Notes: generated from the letters alone by a model not told the origin. Numbered from the stretch's first letter, positions 22,925 to 33,575 are shown. The stretch is 64,000 nucleotides of DNA from Prescottella defluvii (GCA_029690005.1 CP121458.1:2480001-2544000), one strand, 5' to 3'. Numbers and translations are program-made.

Positions 22925-24231
22925 CTACTTCAGGACGAACAGTTCGCCGATCAGGGTCGGCGTGAGGACCTCCCCGTCGGGCCCGATCGACGTTCCGGCG
23001 GTGAAGCCGGTGCCGCCGGGCAGCGCGTCCTGGTCGAGGGTCTCTCCGGTCCTGGTGTCGAACGTGAGCAGCGCGATCCCACTGTCGCCGTCACGGACCA
23101 CCGTGTATCCGGTCGCGCCGGCCGCCTGGGCCGGGGCGCCGACCTGCTGCATATCGCCGCGCTCCCACGCCACTTCGGCGCGGTCCCCGCGGTCCCGCAG
23201 GGCCAGCAGCCGCCCCTTCTCGCCGCCGGCCGGGACGATCAGTCCGTCGGCCGAGACGGACGGGCCACCCAGCGCCCGGTATCCGAGGTCGTGGCTCCGC
23301 TTGGGGGTGCCGGATTCGGCGTCCACCGCCCAGAGGTGCCCGGCATTGTCGTTGCCGTACACCGTCTTTCCGTCGGCCGACAGGACTGGGCTGGACGGGC
23401 TGCCGTCCGGCAGCGTGCTCGTGGACCAGTCCTGCTCGATCTTCGGCTCGCCACCGCCCGTGTAGCGCATCGCGACCAGGTCCGCCTGTGGCGCACCGGG
23501 CCGCCAGAACGTGAAGACGAACCGGCCGCTGCTCAGGTCGAGCGCCGGGGAGTTCGAGACCGGGCACGGGAGGCGCCGTCGAAGCACTGGTCCAGACCGA
23601 GTCCGTTCGGCACCGGCTCGATGTTCGAGCCCTGGGTCCACGACGCCGGCGGAATCAGGTCGTACGACGGGACCACCTTGAAGCCGGTCTGCGGGTCGAG
23701 CACGTTGATCTGGCCGAGCTGGGTGACGAACAGCAGGTTGCCGTCGCCGGTGAACTGGGCGGCGAGCGGCGTGCCGGTGACCGGTGTGCGCCAGCGCAAC
23801 TGGCCGTGCTCGTTGAACGAGCTCATCGCGCCTTCCTCGCCGACGTAGACGTTGGTGGCACCGTCCACGACGGGTGACGAGGCGGCGGCGCCCGGGCCGA
23901 TGCGGTTGCACCAGCGCTTGCGGCCGGAATCGATCTGGAACGACAGGAGATTGCAGCCCTGCTCGGCCTGCGACGTGATGAAGATCTGACCGCTCGCGGC
24001 GACCGTCGCCCGGGTCGGTGTCGGGCCCCCGATCGGCCGGGACCACGAGAAGTCGAGCGAACGCGAGCCCGTCTCCGCGCTCGTGTCGCTGTTGCGGGCG
24101 TCCGAGTGCATCCCCGGCCAGCCGCCCGCGCCGAAGACGTTCTCGGTGCCGGAATCCCCGCCGCATCCTGAGAGAAGGAGGGCCGAGATCGCCGTCAGCG
24201 CTGCCGCCGACGACCTGAGGGCACGCCGCAT
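22925..24231 (-). CDS. PQQ-like beta-propeller lipoprotein (Rv3035-like), one frameshift
   Basis: Exported lipoprotein of about 435 residues. ATG 24231 is preceded by AGGAGATCC and gives signal peptide MRRALRSSAAALTAISALLL with lipobox L-S-G-C. The mature part is a beta-propeller: repeated blades such as ATVAASGQIFITSQ, SPVVDGATNVYVGEEGAMSSF, AAQFTGDGNLLFVTQLGQINVLDP, SSPVLSADGKTVYGNDNAGHLWAVDAESG and GPSVSADGLIVPAGG show the PQQ-dehydrogenase-like W/D patterns, though no PQQ-binding residues are obvious. One C is missing near 23575. Its role is unknown; it converges with the methyltransferase gene upstream, 12 bp apart. Confidence 0.83.
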
Positions 24232-24392
24232 TGGATCTCCTGAAGTCGAAATCTGGTCGGACCAGAGACTATCCCGGCCACGATTCGGCGTCGGCGAACC
24301 GCCCCGGACCATTTCGTGGGACCCTCGATGAAGGGCCCGATATCGGTCGTTGTCGGGGGTTCCCACGGATCCGTTCCGGCGGAGGAGACATC

Positions 24393-25522
24393 ATGAAAAT
24401 TGGTGTGCCCAAGGAGATCAAGAACGGGGAGCTGCGGGTCGCGCTCACTCCGCTCGCGGTGAACGAGCTGCGCGTGCAGGGGCACGAGGTGCTCGTCGAA
24501 CGTGGGGCCGGTGCGGGCTCGTCGATGCCCGACGGGGAATACGTCGCCGCCGGTGCGCGGATCCTCGATCGCGCGGAGGACGTGTGGGCCGAGGCGGATC
24601 TGGTGGTGAAGGTCAAGGAACCGCTCGCGCCGGAGTACGAGTTGATGCGACGCGGACAGCTCCTGTTCACCTACCTCCATCTCGCGGCCTCGCTCGAGTG
24701 CACCGAGGCGCTGCTGTCGAGCGGAGTCACCGCGATCGCGTACGAGACGGTGGAACGGTCCGACGGTTCGTTGCCGTTGCTCGCGCCGATGAGCGAGGTC
24801 GCCGGTCGCCTGGCGACCCAGGTGGGCGCGCACGCGCTGCAGGCGACGGCCTCGGGGGATTGCTGGGGCGAGGCATCCTGCTCGGCGGGGTGCCCGGAGT
24901 CCAGCCGGCGCGGGTCGTCGTCATCGGCGCGGGCAGTGCCGGTACGCGCGCGACGGCCGTGGCGGTCGGCATGGGTGCTCGGGTGACGGTGCTCGACCGC
25001 GACGTCGAACGCCTGCGGGCCGCGCACGTGCGGTTCGGGACCCGGATCTCGACGGCGGTGTCGACGCGCACCGAACTCGAACAGACGCTGACCGACGCCG
25101 ACCTCGTGATCGGCGCGGTGCTGGTGCACGGCGCCCGCGCCCCGCATCTGGTCTCGTCCGAGCAGGTGGCCCGGATGCTGCCGGGGAGCGTGCTGGTGGA
25201 CGTGGCGATCGATCAGGGCGGGTGCTTCGAGGATTCGAGGCCGACCACTCACGATCAACCGACCTATGTAGTTCATAATTCGATCATTTATGCGGTGCCC
25301 AATATGCCGAGCGTTGTTCCCCATACATCCACCCACGCTTTGGTAAATGTCACCCTGCCGTTCGTGTCCGCGGTCGCCGGAAAGGGTTGGCGCGCAGCTA
25401 TGCGCGACGATCCGGCGCTCGCGATGGGACTCAATACCTGGTCGGGGCAGGTGACGCACGCACCGGTCGCGCTGGCCCACGCACTGCCGCACGTGTCCGT
25501 GGAAAACGCAATGCGTGGCTGA
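24393..25522 (+). CDS. ald: Alanine dehydrogenase, one frameshift
   Basis: NAD-dependent oxidative deamination of L-alanine to pyruvate and ammonium, or the reverse. About 376 residues, normal length. MKIGVPKEIKNGELRVALTP is the family N-terminal signature; KVKEPLAPEYELMRRGQLLFTYLHLAA holds substrate-binding Lys and the catalytic His; ARVVVIGAGSAGTRATAVAVGMGA is the NAD Rossmann loop; DVAIDQGGCFEDSRPTTHDQPTY and VPNMPSVVPHTSTHALVN carry the catalytic Asp and signature II. ATG 24393 follows GGAGGAG. One G is missing near 24857. From 25240 to 25350 the codons are distinctly AT-richer than the rest of the window. This gene is not in the syntenic M. tuberculosis segment. Confidence 0.93.
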
Positions 25523-25634
25523 ACTGTCCGATTGGCGTGAACGTCAACCATGCAATTCGCGTGTCCCGTGATTGTTGCCGATCGTTTATGGATTTCGCTG
25601 CGACATCGCGCAGGCAATTGTGTCTAATAGTTTC

Positions 25635-26048
25635 ATGCAGCGGGGAACGGGGACGGAATCCGAAGTACAGGCGCGGGAACCTGGTGCGAGTGAGGCCGTC
25701 GATCCTCCGGTCGCGCCGCCTGCGCGCGAGAAATCTGCCGTCGTGTCCGATCAGCAGGACGACTATCTACTGGGATCCCCGTCGGCAGGTCGCGTCGTCG
25801 CCATCCTGCTCGTCGCCGGGATCGCCGGTGCGATGGGCATCGTCATGGCCTCGGTCGTCGCGATGCTCGTGACCGCCGCCGTCGGGGCGGTCACCGCGTA
25901 TGTCGTGGCGCACGACGACGAATGGGTACTGCGCGGTCGTCGGCGGCGGGCCCGGCGACGCGACGTCACCGTCGCCCCGAGCTGGGCGAGCGGGTCCTGG
26001 ACCGGGCAGGCGTGGGGGGATCACAGCGTCGGACGGCACGCCGCGTAA
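25635..26048 (+). CDS. Small two-span membrane protein of unknown function
   Basis: 137 residues from ATG 25635. The first 50 residues are acidic and Pro-rich; two adjacent hydrophobic spans follow (VVAILLVAGIAGAMGIVMASVVAMLVTAAVGAVTAYVVA), then a strongly basic stretch [10 protein letters not shown] and a Trp/Gly-rich tail. The topology suggests both termini in the cytoplasm. I do not recognise the family. It lies between ald and the hexapeptide acyltransferase gene, 57 bp upstream of the latter and on the same strand. Confidence 0.6.
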   Translation: MQRGTGTESEVQAREPGASEAVDPPVAPPAREKSAVVSDQQDDYLLGSPSAGRVVAILLVAGIAGAMGIVMASVVAMLVTAAVGAVTAYVVAHDDEWVLRGRRRRARRRDVTVAPSWASGSWTGQAWGDHSVGRHAA

Positions 26049-26104
26049 CCGACGCCGAGGGCGCGTGACGAGGCGCACAGTCACAGTCCGTAGGCTTGTG
26101 TGTC

Positions 26105-26897
26105 ATGACGAGCGTGTGGGGCGCACCGTTGCGCTCGAGGTGGCGCGGATCTCGACGTCGGGACAGTGATCAGGCCCGTTTCCTGACGGTGGCCTCGCTG
26201 AAGTGGGTCATCGCGAACAAGGCGTACACACCGTGGTACCTGGTCCGCTACTACCGCCTGGCGAAGTTCAAACTCGCGAACCCGCACATCATCACGCGCG
26301 GCATGGTGTTCCTCGGCAAGAACGTCGAGATCCACTCCACCCCCGGGCTCTCGCGGATGGAGATCGGCAAGTGGGTCCACGTCGGTGACGGCAACGCCCT
26401 GCGGTGCCGCGAGGGTTCGCTGCGGATCGGCGACAAGGTCGTGTTCGGCAAGGACAACGTCGTCAACACCTACATCGACGTCGAGATCGGTGCGTCGACG
26501 CTCGTCGCGGACTGGTGCTACATCTGCGACTTCGACCACCGGACCGAGGACGTGACGATGCCGATCAAGGACCAGGGCATCGTCAAGGGCCCGGTCCGGA
26601 TCGGACCCGACACGTGGATCGCCGCGAAGGTCACGGTGCTGCGCAACACCCGCGTCGGTCGCGGCTGCGTGCTCGGTGCCCACGCCGTCGTCAAGGGCGA
26701 CATCCCCGACTTCAGCATCGCGGTCGGTTCTCCCGCCAAGGCCGTGAAGAACCGCCGCGCCGACTGGGAGTCCGGTGCCGAGGACCGGGCGAAGTACATC
26801 GCCGCCCCTCGAGGACATCGCCCGCAAGAAGCTCGCCGCCGATCCCGCCGCCGATCCTGCCGCGGTGAACGGCAACGGGGCGGCCGCCCCCAAGTGA
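26105..26897 (+). CDS. Left-handed beta-helix acyltransferase (Rv3034c-like), one frameshift
   Basis: Hexapeptide-repeat acetyl/acyltransferase of about 264 residues. The N-terminal region YTPWYLVRYYRLAKFKLANPHI precedes repeated beta-helix coils: EIGKWVHVGDGNALRC, IGDKVVFGKDNVVNTYIDVEIGAST, IGPDTWIAAKVTVLRNTRVGRGCVLGAHAVVKGDIPDFSIAVGSPAKAVKNR, the last being the classic C-terminal signature of the WbbJ/maltose-acetyltransferase group. HRTED just before the last coils probably supplies the catalytic His. One extra C before CTCGAG near 26808 shifts the tail; repaired it reads AALEDIARKKLAADPAADPAAV and ends at 26897. In M. tuberculosis this gene lies near the methylglucose lipopolysaccharide genes, and the same setting occurs here. 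Confidence 0.83.
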
Positions 26898-26909
26898 TCC
26901 GGGCCGGGT

Positions 26910-26934
26910 GCCCGCTACCGACCGGGTAGCGGGC
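26910..26934. terminator. Bidirectional hairpin between the acyltransferase and glycosyltransferase genes
   Basis: Perfect 10-bp stem GCCCGCTACC with a 5-base loop in the gap between two convergent stops; it contains the stop codon of the minus-strand gene. No T-run is present on either side. Confidence 0.65.
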
Positions 26935-28157
26935 GCTCGGGAATCTCCGGCCGCGCCAACGGGTGCCGCACTCGACGCTTGGCCGCCGCGTACACCTGCA
27001 CGGTCTCCTCGGCCACCTTGCCCAGTCGAAGTCGGCGGTGAGCCGATCTCGTGCCGCCTGCGCCCGAACCTGCGCCGCATCCGGATCGTCGAGCGTCTCC
27101 CGCGCCGCGGACGTGAGGCTGTCCACGTCGCCCGGCGCGAACGACAGTCCGGTCACCCCGTCGACGACGGCCTCGCCGAGTCCGCCCGCGGTCGACGCGA
27201 TCAGCGGGGTGCCGGCGGCCGCCGCCTCGAGCGCGATGATGCCGAACGGCTCGTATCGGCTGGGCAGCACGATCGCGTCGGCGCCGTGCAGCCAGCCGAG
27301 CAACTCCTCGTGGTCGAGGTTGCCGAGGAACGTCACCGACCGGGCGACGCGGTGGGTGCGGGCCTGCTGCTGCAGCCACTCGAACTGGGTGCCCTCACCG
27401 GCGATGGCCAGTGTCGTGCCCGGGTGGCTGCGCCGGATCCGCGGCAGCGCCGCGATCGCGTCCTGCACGCCTTTCTCGTACTCGAGTCGGCCCACGTACA
27501 GCAGTGTCGCGGGTCCCGATCGCGGGGCACGCTTGCGATAGCTCCACGTGGTGACGTCGATGCCGTTGCGGATCACGGTGATCGGCGGCAGTTCCGGGCC
27601 GTACAGCTCGGTGACCTCGTCCTCCATCGACGCCGAGCACGTGATGATCGAGTCGGACTCGTTGGCGAGCCACCACTCCACCGAGTGCACCTGACGGTTC
27701 ACCTTGCCCGACAGCCAGCCGCTGTGCCGGCCGGCCTCCGACGCGTGCAGGGTCGACACCAGCGGGACGTCGTAGAACTCGGCGAGCGCGATCGCCGGGT
27801 GCGCCACCAGCCAGTCGTGCGCGTGCACGACGTCGGGCTGCCAGCCCTCGCCGATCCCCTCCTTGGACAGGGCCACCCCGGCGCGGACCATTGCGTGGCC
27901 CATCGCCAGTGTCCACGCGAGCATGTCCTCGCCGAACACGAAGTGCGGCGGATCCTCGGCTACGGCGACCACCAGCACGCCGTCGGCGATCTCGGTCGTC
28001 GTCGGATGCGTCGACGGGTCGGTGCCCGACGGTCGCCGCGCCAGCACGACCACCTCGTGGCCGGCCGCGGCGAGTTCGGTGGCGAGATGGTGGACGTGTC
28101 GTCCAGTCCACCCACCACGACGGGCGGGTACTCCCACGAGACGATCAGAACTCTCAT
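26915..28157 (-). CDS. GT4-family alpha-glucosyltransferase (Rv3032-like), two frameshifts
   Basis: Retaining glycosyltransferase of about 414 residues, related to M. tuberculosis Rv3032, an alpha-1,4-glucosyltransferase that elongates methylglucose lipopolysaccharide and glycogen. ATG 28157 gives [25 protein letters not shown] after one G is restored near 28104; this is the GT5/GT4 acceptor-side loop. WQPDVVHAHDWLVAHPA, TCSASMEDEVTELYG, VIRNGIDVTTW, LLYVGRLEYEKGV, and SRYEPFGIIALEAAAAGTPLIA (the ExFGxxxLE nucleotide-sugar motif) are all present. A missing G near 27022 splits off the C-terminal helix GKVAEETVQVYAAAKRRVRHPL. It heads a minus-strand series with the GH57 and methyltransferase genes. 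Confidence 0.9.
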
Positions 28158-28188
28158 CACTTGCTCCCAGCGAATGCGGCTGTTTCAG

Positions 28189-29716
28189 TCAGGGACCGGG
28201 CAGGCGCCGCGCGTCGAGTGCGGGGAACAGACCGTCGGCGGCGTTCCATCCGTCGGCGAGACGACGAGCGGTGTCGTCCCGACCGGACGCGACGGCGTCG
28301 GCGATCTCCCGCAACGCGTGGGCGTGCTTGTGGGCCCGGTCGCGCGCGTACCCGGCTGCCGAGTCCTTGCTGACCATGAACGCCCAGTCGCTCGAGACCG
28401 TCATCAGCGTCTCACGCAACATCTGGTCGTGGACCCGATTGCGAAGTTCGGGGTGTTCCGGATTGGAATCGCGGGACTTGTCGATCGTGTCCAGTGCGGT
28501 CTGCACCACCTCGGCGTTGAGCTGGACCAGGTCCTGCACCTGGTCGCCGGCCCACACCCGCCAGTCCTTGCCCGAACCCCACGACGAGTCCTGCAGTTCG
28601 ACGGGTTCGCCCACGTAGCCGCGGGCGCGGGCGTCGGCGAGGGTGCCGACCTCGATGCCCGCCTCGGGCAGCGCGCGCAGCACCTTCTCGAGCCACTGCG
28701 GTCCCTCATACCACCAGTGTCCGAACAGTTCGGTGTCGAACGCGGCCACCACCAGCGCGTCCCGGCCCACGCGCTCGGACTCGCTGCGCAGGCGTCGACG
28801 CACGGTCTCGACGAAGTCGTCGACGTGCTTGTCGATGGTGGCCGCTGCCAGTGCCGGGTCGTACGGGGCCTTCTTGTCCGACGGCACCGTGCGGCCGGTG
28901 ACCCGGGCGGGCTTGAGCCCGGTGTCGTGGTCGTAGGTGTGGAAGTCGCGGTATGCGGCGTGGCCCGGGTATCCCGTCTTCGGCGACCACACGCGGTAGC
29001 TCACCTCGAGGTCGCGGCCGAACGCGACGACGTCGGAGTCCCACACCGGTCGGCCGACCGACGTGTCGCCGCGGAGCGCGGGACCGTCGACCATGAAGTG
29101 CGACACGCCCGCAGCCGCGTAGCCGGCTTCCATGCCGGGCGTGAATCCGCACTCGGGCGCCCAGATCCCGGACGGCGTGTGGTTCCAGCGGGCCCGCGCG
29201 TCGGCGAGGCCCTCGGTGAGCGAGAACGCGCGCAGACGCGCGTCGAGCAGCGGCTGGAACGGGTGCGCCAGCGGGCCGCCGAGCAGTTCGATCGTCTCGG
29301 CGTCGATCAGTTCGCGCAGGACCGCGGATCCGCCGTGGCGCCAGCGGGTTTCGAAGTCCTCGAAGCGCCGCGGCCGATGCGCGGTGCTCGCGCGCGCCCA
29401 GTTCGCGCTGTGACGTCGACGACATCCCGGCGGCCTCGTGCGCGCGGATCTGCCAGTTGCCGAGCCAGTGGTGCATGCCGTCGAGGCAGTGCGGGTCGTC
29501 GAGCTGCGCCGCCAGCACCGGCGTGATGCCCAGCGTGAGCAGCCGGGTGCGGCCCTCCGCGGCGAGCCGGCGCAGCACCGCCGTCACCGGCAGGTACGTC
29601 GCCGCCCACGACTGGTAGAGCCACTCCTCGCCGACCGGCCAGCGGCCGTGGTTCGCGAGCCACGGCAGGTGCGAGTGCAGGACCAGGCAGAACATGCCCG
29701 GTTCACGCGAAGTCAC
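28189..29716 (-). CDS. GH57 1,4-alpha-glucan branching-type enzyme (Rv3031-like), one frameshift
   Basis: Glycoside hydrolase family 57 protein of about 509 residues, predicted to form alpha-1,6 branches on glucans. GTG 29716 follows AGGGGGA. FCLVLHSHLPWLANHGRWPVGEEWLYQSW contains the conserved HSHxPW; GIWAPECGFTPGMEAGYAAAGVSHF carries the catalytic-nucleophile Glu of the WxPE motif; VAAFDTELFGHWWYEGPQWL carries the acid Asp in the FDTELFGHWW motif. The frame breaks near 29385 where an extra T within CTCGAG disrupts SAAALEDFETRWRHGGS. The stop is 32 bp before the glycosyltransferase start on the same strand, an operon-like spacing. Confidence 0.9.
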
Positions 29717-29736
29717 AGCGTCCCCCTGAGTTCGTG

Positions 29737-30539
29737 TCACGCCACGGGGTCCTTGATCGCGACCGCGACGAGGTCCAGGCTGGCGTCGATGTCGGCCTCG
29801 CGCAGCACGAAGTCGTCCACGCCGATGCCCTCGACGTCGCGGGCGAGCGCCTCCGGCCACGGCTCGCCCGCGAGGGCGCGCTCGATCTGGGCGTCGATGA
29901 ACGACCCGCCGTGCTTGGCGTCGAGCTCGCGCAGGCGCGGGCCGTGGTGGACACCGGTCATCAGCGCGACGCGGAACCCGGCCTCGACCGACAGTTCGGT
30001 CAGTTCGGCCGCGTTGAGCTCGCGGGTGTGGAACGGGTTGAGCGGAGTATCGCGGCCGGGGGAGAACGTGATCCGGTTCGGGGTGCTCACCAACAGCTCG
30101 CCTCCGGGACGCAGCACGCGGTGGCACTCGCGCAGGAACTGCGCCTGGTCCCGCAGGTGCTCGATCACCTGGAAGTTGACGACGGTGTCGACGGACTCGT
30201 CCGGGAGCGGCAGCTCGGCGAGGTTGCCGTGCAGCATCTCCACACGGGGATAGCGGGCGCGGACGTGCTCGACGGCCGAGGTGTCGTAGTCGAGCCCCGT
30301 GACCTTCGTCGCCACGTCGGCAATCATGTTGGCGCCGTAGCCTTCTCCCGATCCTGCCTCGAGCACGACGCGGTCGGCGCAGCGGGGGAGGAGGTCGCGG
30401 TAGACCACCTCGTGGCGCCGGAACCAGTAGTTCTCCTCGGGGATTCCGGCACCGTGCGTTCGCCGGTCAACGGCAGCGTGGACGCCTCGTTCGAGGCGTC
30501 TGCGTGCTCGGTCGTGGAACCAACTGTGGATTCGCTCAC
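29737..30539 (-). CDS. SAM-dependent methyltransferase (Rv3030-like, MGLP-associated), one frameshift
   Basis: About 267 residues. A hydrophilic N-terminus leads to STLPLTGERTVPGIPEENYWFRRHEVVYRDL, followed by SAM motif I VVLEAGSGEGYGANMIA, VTGLDYDTSAVEHVRARYPRVE, LPLPDESVDTVVNFQVIEHL and LRPGGELLVSTPNRITFSPGRDTPLNPFHTRE. This is the pattern of M. tuberculosis Rv3030, a methyltransferase needed for methylglucose lipopolysaccharide. One G is missing near 30455. I place the start at GTG 30539 because the residues between there and the TGERT motif resemble those of the homologue in length. It is divergent from etfB and lies 20 bp upstream of the GH57 gene. Confidence 0.86.
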
Positions 30540-30779
30540 CTCAGCGAGGGTAGTGGCACCGGATCGGACAACCGTCGGGGTGGTCCACATCACAGCCGTG
30601 AAAGCGCTCGTCGGCGGTTATGGTGAGACCGGATTTCGCCTAAGTCACCGGCCGGTAACTTGCTGTGGGGTAATCTGTCGCACAGCCAACGTGCAACGAA
30701 ATTACTTACGAGAGCTCGGCATCTCGCGGAGTTGCTCGCGATCATCAGCTAGCTACAAACAGGAGGTCGACGAAGACCC
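30540..30779. promoter_or_regulatory. Divergent promoter region between the methyltransferase and etfB
   Basis: 240 bp without a gene. A TAATCT hexamer at about 30672-30677 is a reasonable minus-10 for etfB, and AGGAGGTCGACG at 30761 provides a strong Shine-Dalgarno 8 bp before its ATG. No known operator was recognised. Confidence 0.5.
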
Positions 30780-31579
30780 ATGACGAACATCGTCGTTTTG
30801 ATCAAGCAGGTCCCCGACACGTGGTCCGAGCGCAAGCTCACCGACGGCGACTTCACGCTTGACCGCGAGGCCGCCGATGCCGTGCTCGACGAGATCAACG
30901 AGCGCGCCGTCGAAGAAGCTCTCCTCATCAAGGAGGCCCAGGGCGGAGAGGTGATCGTGCTGTGCGCCGGCCCGACCGCGCCACCGACGCCATCCGCAAG
31001 GCGCTGTCCATGGGTGCCGACAAGGCCGTTCACGTCAACGACCCGGCTCTGCACGGCTCCGACGCGGTCCAGACCGGCTGGACGCTGGCCGCAGCTCTCG
31101 GCCAGATCAGCTTCGAGAACGGTGAGGCCGCCGACCTGGTCATCGCCGGCAACGAGGCCACCGACGGCCGCATCGGCGCCGTCCCGGCCATCATCGCCGA
31201 GTACCTGGGCCTGCCGCAGCTGACCCAGCTGCGCAAGCTGACCGTCGCCGAGGGCAAGGTCACCGGCGAGCGTGAGACCGACGAGGGCGTCTTCGGCCTC
31301 GAGGCCGGCCTGCCGGCCATCGTCTCGGTCACCGAGAAGATCAACGAGCCGCGCTTCCCGTCCTTCAAGGGCATCATGGCCGCCAAGAAGAAGGAAGTTC
31401 AGGTCCTGACCCTGGCCGACCTCGGCGTCGATCCGGAGACCGTGGGCGTCGCCAACGCCGGCACCACCGTCACGGCCTCCACCCCCAAGCCCCCGCGTAC
31501 CGCTGGCGAGCGCGTTTCCGACGAGGGCGACGGCGGCACCAAGATCGCCGCGTACCTCGTGGGCCAGAAGATCATCTGA
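30780..31579 (+). CDS. etfB: Electron transfer flavoprotein beta subunit, one frameshift
   Basis: Small subunit of the soluble ETF dimer, which carries electrons from acyl-CoA and other dehydrogenases to the membrane quinone pool. ATG 30780 gives MTNIVVLIKQVPDTWSERKLTDGDFTLDRE. VIVLCAGPDRATDAIRKALSMGADKAVHV is interrupted near 30977 by loss of one G in CCCGGAC; the downstream part includes VIAGNEATDGRIGAVPAIIAEYLGLPQL, the AMP/adenine-binding region, and VTEKINEPRFPSFKGIMAAKKK, the ETF-beta signature. About 266 residues. It is followed 45 bp later by etfA, the same order as fixA-fixB in M. tuberculosis. Confidence 0.95.
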
Positions 31580-31624
31580 TCCAGCCCCCTCGAGACCAGC
31601 AGACAAGACAGGGAGAAGTAAGCA

Positions 31625-32581
31625 ATGGCAGAAGTACTGGTGCTCGTCGAGCACGCCGAGGGTGCGCTCAAGAAGGTCAGCACCGAGCTCCTCACCGCCG
31701 CTCGCGCGCTCGGTGAGCCGTCCGCCGTCGTCGCCGGCCCGGCCGGCACCGCCGCGAAGCTGGCCGACGCGCTGGCAGCCGCTGGTGCAGCGAAGATCTA
31801 CGTCGCCGAGTCCGACGACATCGAGGGCTTCCTCGTGACCCCGAAGGTCGACGTCCTCGCCGGCCTGGTCGAGACCGCCAGCCCGGCGGCTGTCGTCCTC
31901 GCCGCCAGCACGGAGGGCAAGGAGGTCGCCGGTCGCCTGGCGGCTCGCATCGGCTCCGGCCTGCTGTCCGACGTCGTCGACGTCAAGGCCGACGGCAGCG
32001 CCGTCCACTCGATCTTCGGTGGCGCGTTCACCGTCGAGGCCAAGGCCAACGGCGAGGTTCCGGTCATCTCGGTCCGCCCGGGTGCCGTCGAGGCCCAGCC
32101 GCAGGCAGCTGCCGGCGAGCAGGTCGTCGTAGAGGTTCCGGCCCAGGACGAGAGCGCCGTCAAGATCGTCTCGCGTGAGCCGATCGTCGGTGGCGACCGC
32201 CCCGAGCTCACCGAGGCGTCGGTCGTCGTCTCCGGTGGCCGCGGCGTCGGCTCGGCCGACAAGTTCTCGGTCGTCGAGGCGCTCGCCGATTCGCTCGGTG
32301 CCGCCGTCGGTGCCTCGCGTGCCGCTGTCGACTCGGGCTACTACCCGGGCCAGTTCCAGGTCGGTCAGACCGGTAAGACGGTCTCGCCGCAGCTGTACAT
32401 CGCGCTCGGCATCTCCGGCGCCATCCAGCACCGCGCCGGCATGCAGACCTCGAAGACCATCGTCGCGGTCAACAAGGACGAAGAGGCCCCGATCTTCGAG
32501 ATCGCGGACTTCGGCGTCGTGGGCGACCTGTTCAACGTCGCACCGCAGCTGACCGAGGCCGTCAAGGCTCACAAGGGCTGA
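31625..32581 (+). CDS. etfA: Electron transfer flavoprotein alpha subunit
   Basis: FAD-binding subunit of ETF, 318 residues, uninterrupted. N-terminal half: [23 protein letters not shown] and [15 protein letters not shown]. The C-terminal FAD domain is clear: [63 protein letters not shown] (ETF-alpha signature) and [27 protein letters not shown] 31625 follows GGGAGAAGTAAGCA. A Rho-independent terminator begins 20 bp after the stop. Confidence 0.97.
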   Translation: MAEVLVLVEHAEGALKKVSTELLTAARALGEPSAVVAGPAGTAAKLADALAAAGAAKIYVAESDDIEGFLVTPKVDVLAGLVETASPAAVVLAASTEGKEVAGRLAARIGSGLLSDVVDVKADGSAVHSIFGGAFTVEAKANGEVPVISVRPGAVEAQPQAAAGEQVVVEVPAQDESAVKIVSREPIVGGDRPELTEASVVVSGGRGVGSADKFSVVEALADSLGAAVGASRAAVDSGYYPGQFQVGQTGKTVSPQLYIALGISGAIQHRAGMQTSKTIVAVNKDEEAPIFEIADFGVVGDLFNVAPQLTEAVKAHKG

Positions 32582-32601
32582 TCCAGGCCCGAGGCTCTCG
32601 G

Positions 32602-32634
32602 AACCCCCGTCACCGGAACCGGTGGCGGGGGTTT
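32602..32634 (+). terminator. Rho-independent terminator after etfA
   Basis: Stem AACCCCCGTCACCGG pairs with its near-perfect complement (one mismatch) and ends in TTT. It closes the etfBA operon. Confidence 0.88.
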
Positions 32635-32746
32635 CGCGTTTCGTCGGCCGGCCAATTCGCGCGCAGCGCGGCCCGTTCACCGAACCTGCATCGACGCGAC
32701 ACGCAGCTGACGCCCCATCGCTGCTCACGCTCGATAGACCTGCGCC

Positions 32747-33575
32747 ATGACAACTTCGCCGCTCGTCGAGACCGTCTGTTCCGCGCCGGCGCCCGTGATC
32801 GACGGGCCCCGCTACTCCCTCCTCGTCTCCTCCGACCGCGAACACCGCGAGGCCGCGCAGCGCCTGCGCTACCGAGTGTTCGCCTCCGAACCAGGCTTCG
32901 TGATCCCCCGTTCGCCCGACGGCCGCGACGTCGACCGGTTCGACGACTTCTGCGACCACCTGCTGGTCCGGGACAACGTCTCGGACGAGTTCGTCGGCTG
33001 CTACCGCATGCTTCCGCCGGACGCCGCACTCGCGGCCGGCGGCTGACTACACCGCCACCGAATTCGATCTCTCCGCGCTCGACCCGGCCGCGCACCGCGT
33101 CGTCGAGATGGGACGCGCGTGCGTCGACACCGCACACCGGTCGGGCTCGGTCCTCGCGCTGATGTGGGCGGGCATCCTCCACTACCTCCAGCTGACGGGT
33201 CACGACACCGTCATGGGCTGCGTCTCGGTGCCGATGCAGGATCGGCCGGACGCGGTGGCCGGCGCGAACGTGCGCGCCGTGCGTGACTTTCTGCTCGACC
33301 GGCATGCCGAGGACCGCTCGCGGTGGGTGCGGCCGCTGCGCCCCGTCCGGGTGGACGGGCGGTCGCTCGACGACATCACCCCGCCCGCGCGACCGGCGGT
33401 GCCGCCGCTGCTGCGCGGCTACCTGCGGTTGGGCGCGAAGATCTGCGGCGAACCCGCGCACGATCCGGACTTCGGGGTGGCCGATTTCGTGGCGTTGCAG
33501 AGCCTGCACGGCGCCGACGTCCGGTATCTGGAGCGGCTGCGGCGGGCATCGGCCACGATCGAGGCCGCGGCGTGA
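32747..33575 (+). CDS. GNAT-type N-acyltransferase (OlsB-like, Rv3027c-like), one frameshift
   Basis: About 276 residues. [30 protein letters not shown] resembles the N-acyl amino-acid synthase/ornithine-lipid OlsB family, and [46 protein letters not shown] is its central motif with the conserved E-x-G-R-x[34 protein letters not shown] is the characteristic C-terminal segment. The predicted reaction is acyl transfer from acyl-ACP to an amino group. The frame shifts near 33042 by a net +1; the exact lost or gained bases are unclear. The stop overlaps the GTG of the PlsC gene, so the two acyltransferases are coupled and probably act in one lipid pathway. Confidence 0.8.

Noticed and set aside
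30780..31579. Programmed frameshift in etfB
   Set aside because: No slippery heptamer or downstream pseudoknot is visible, and the break resembles dozens of other one-base losses in G/C runs in the window.
30749..32959. 736-codon open frame on the minus strand opposite etfBA
   Set aside because: Third-position GC bias leaves long antisense frames open in GC-rich genes. The plus strand clearly encodes ETF subunits with family motifs; the antisense translation has low-complexity Asp/Arg/Gly/Leu composition and no domain.
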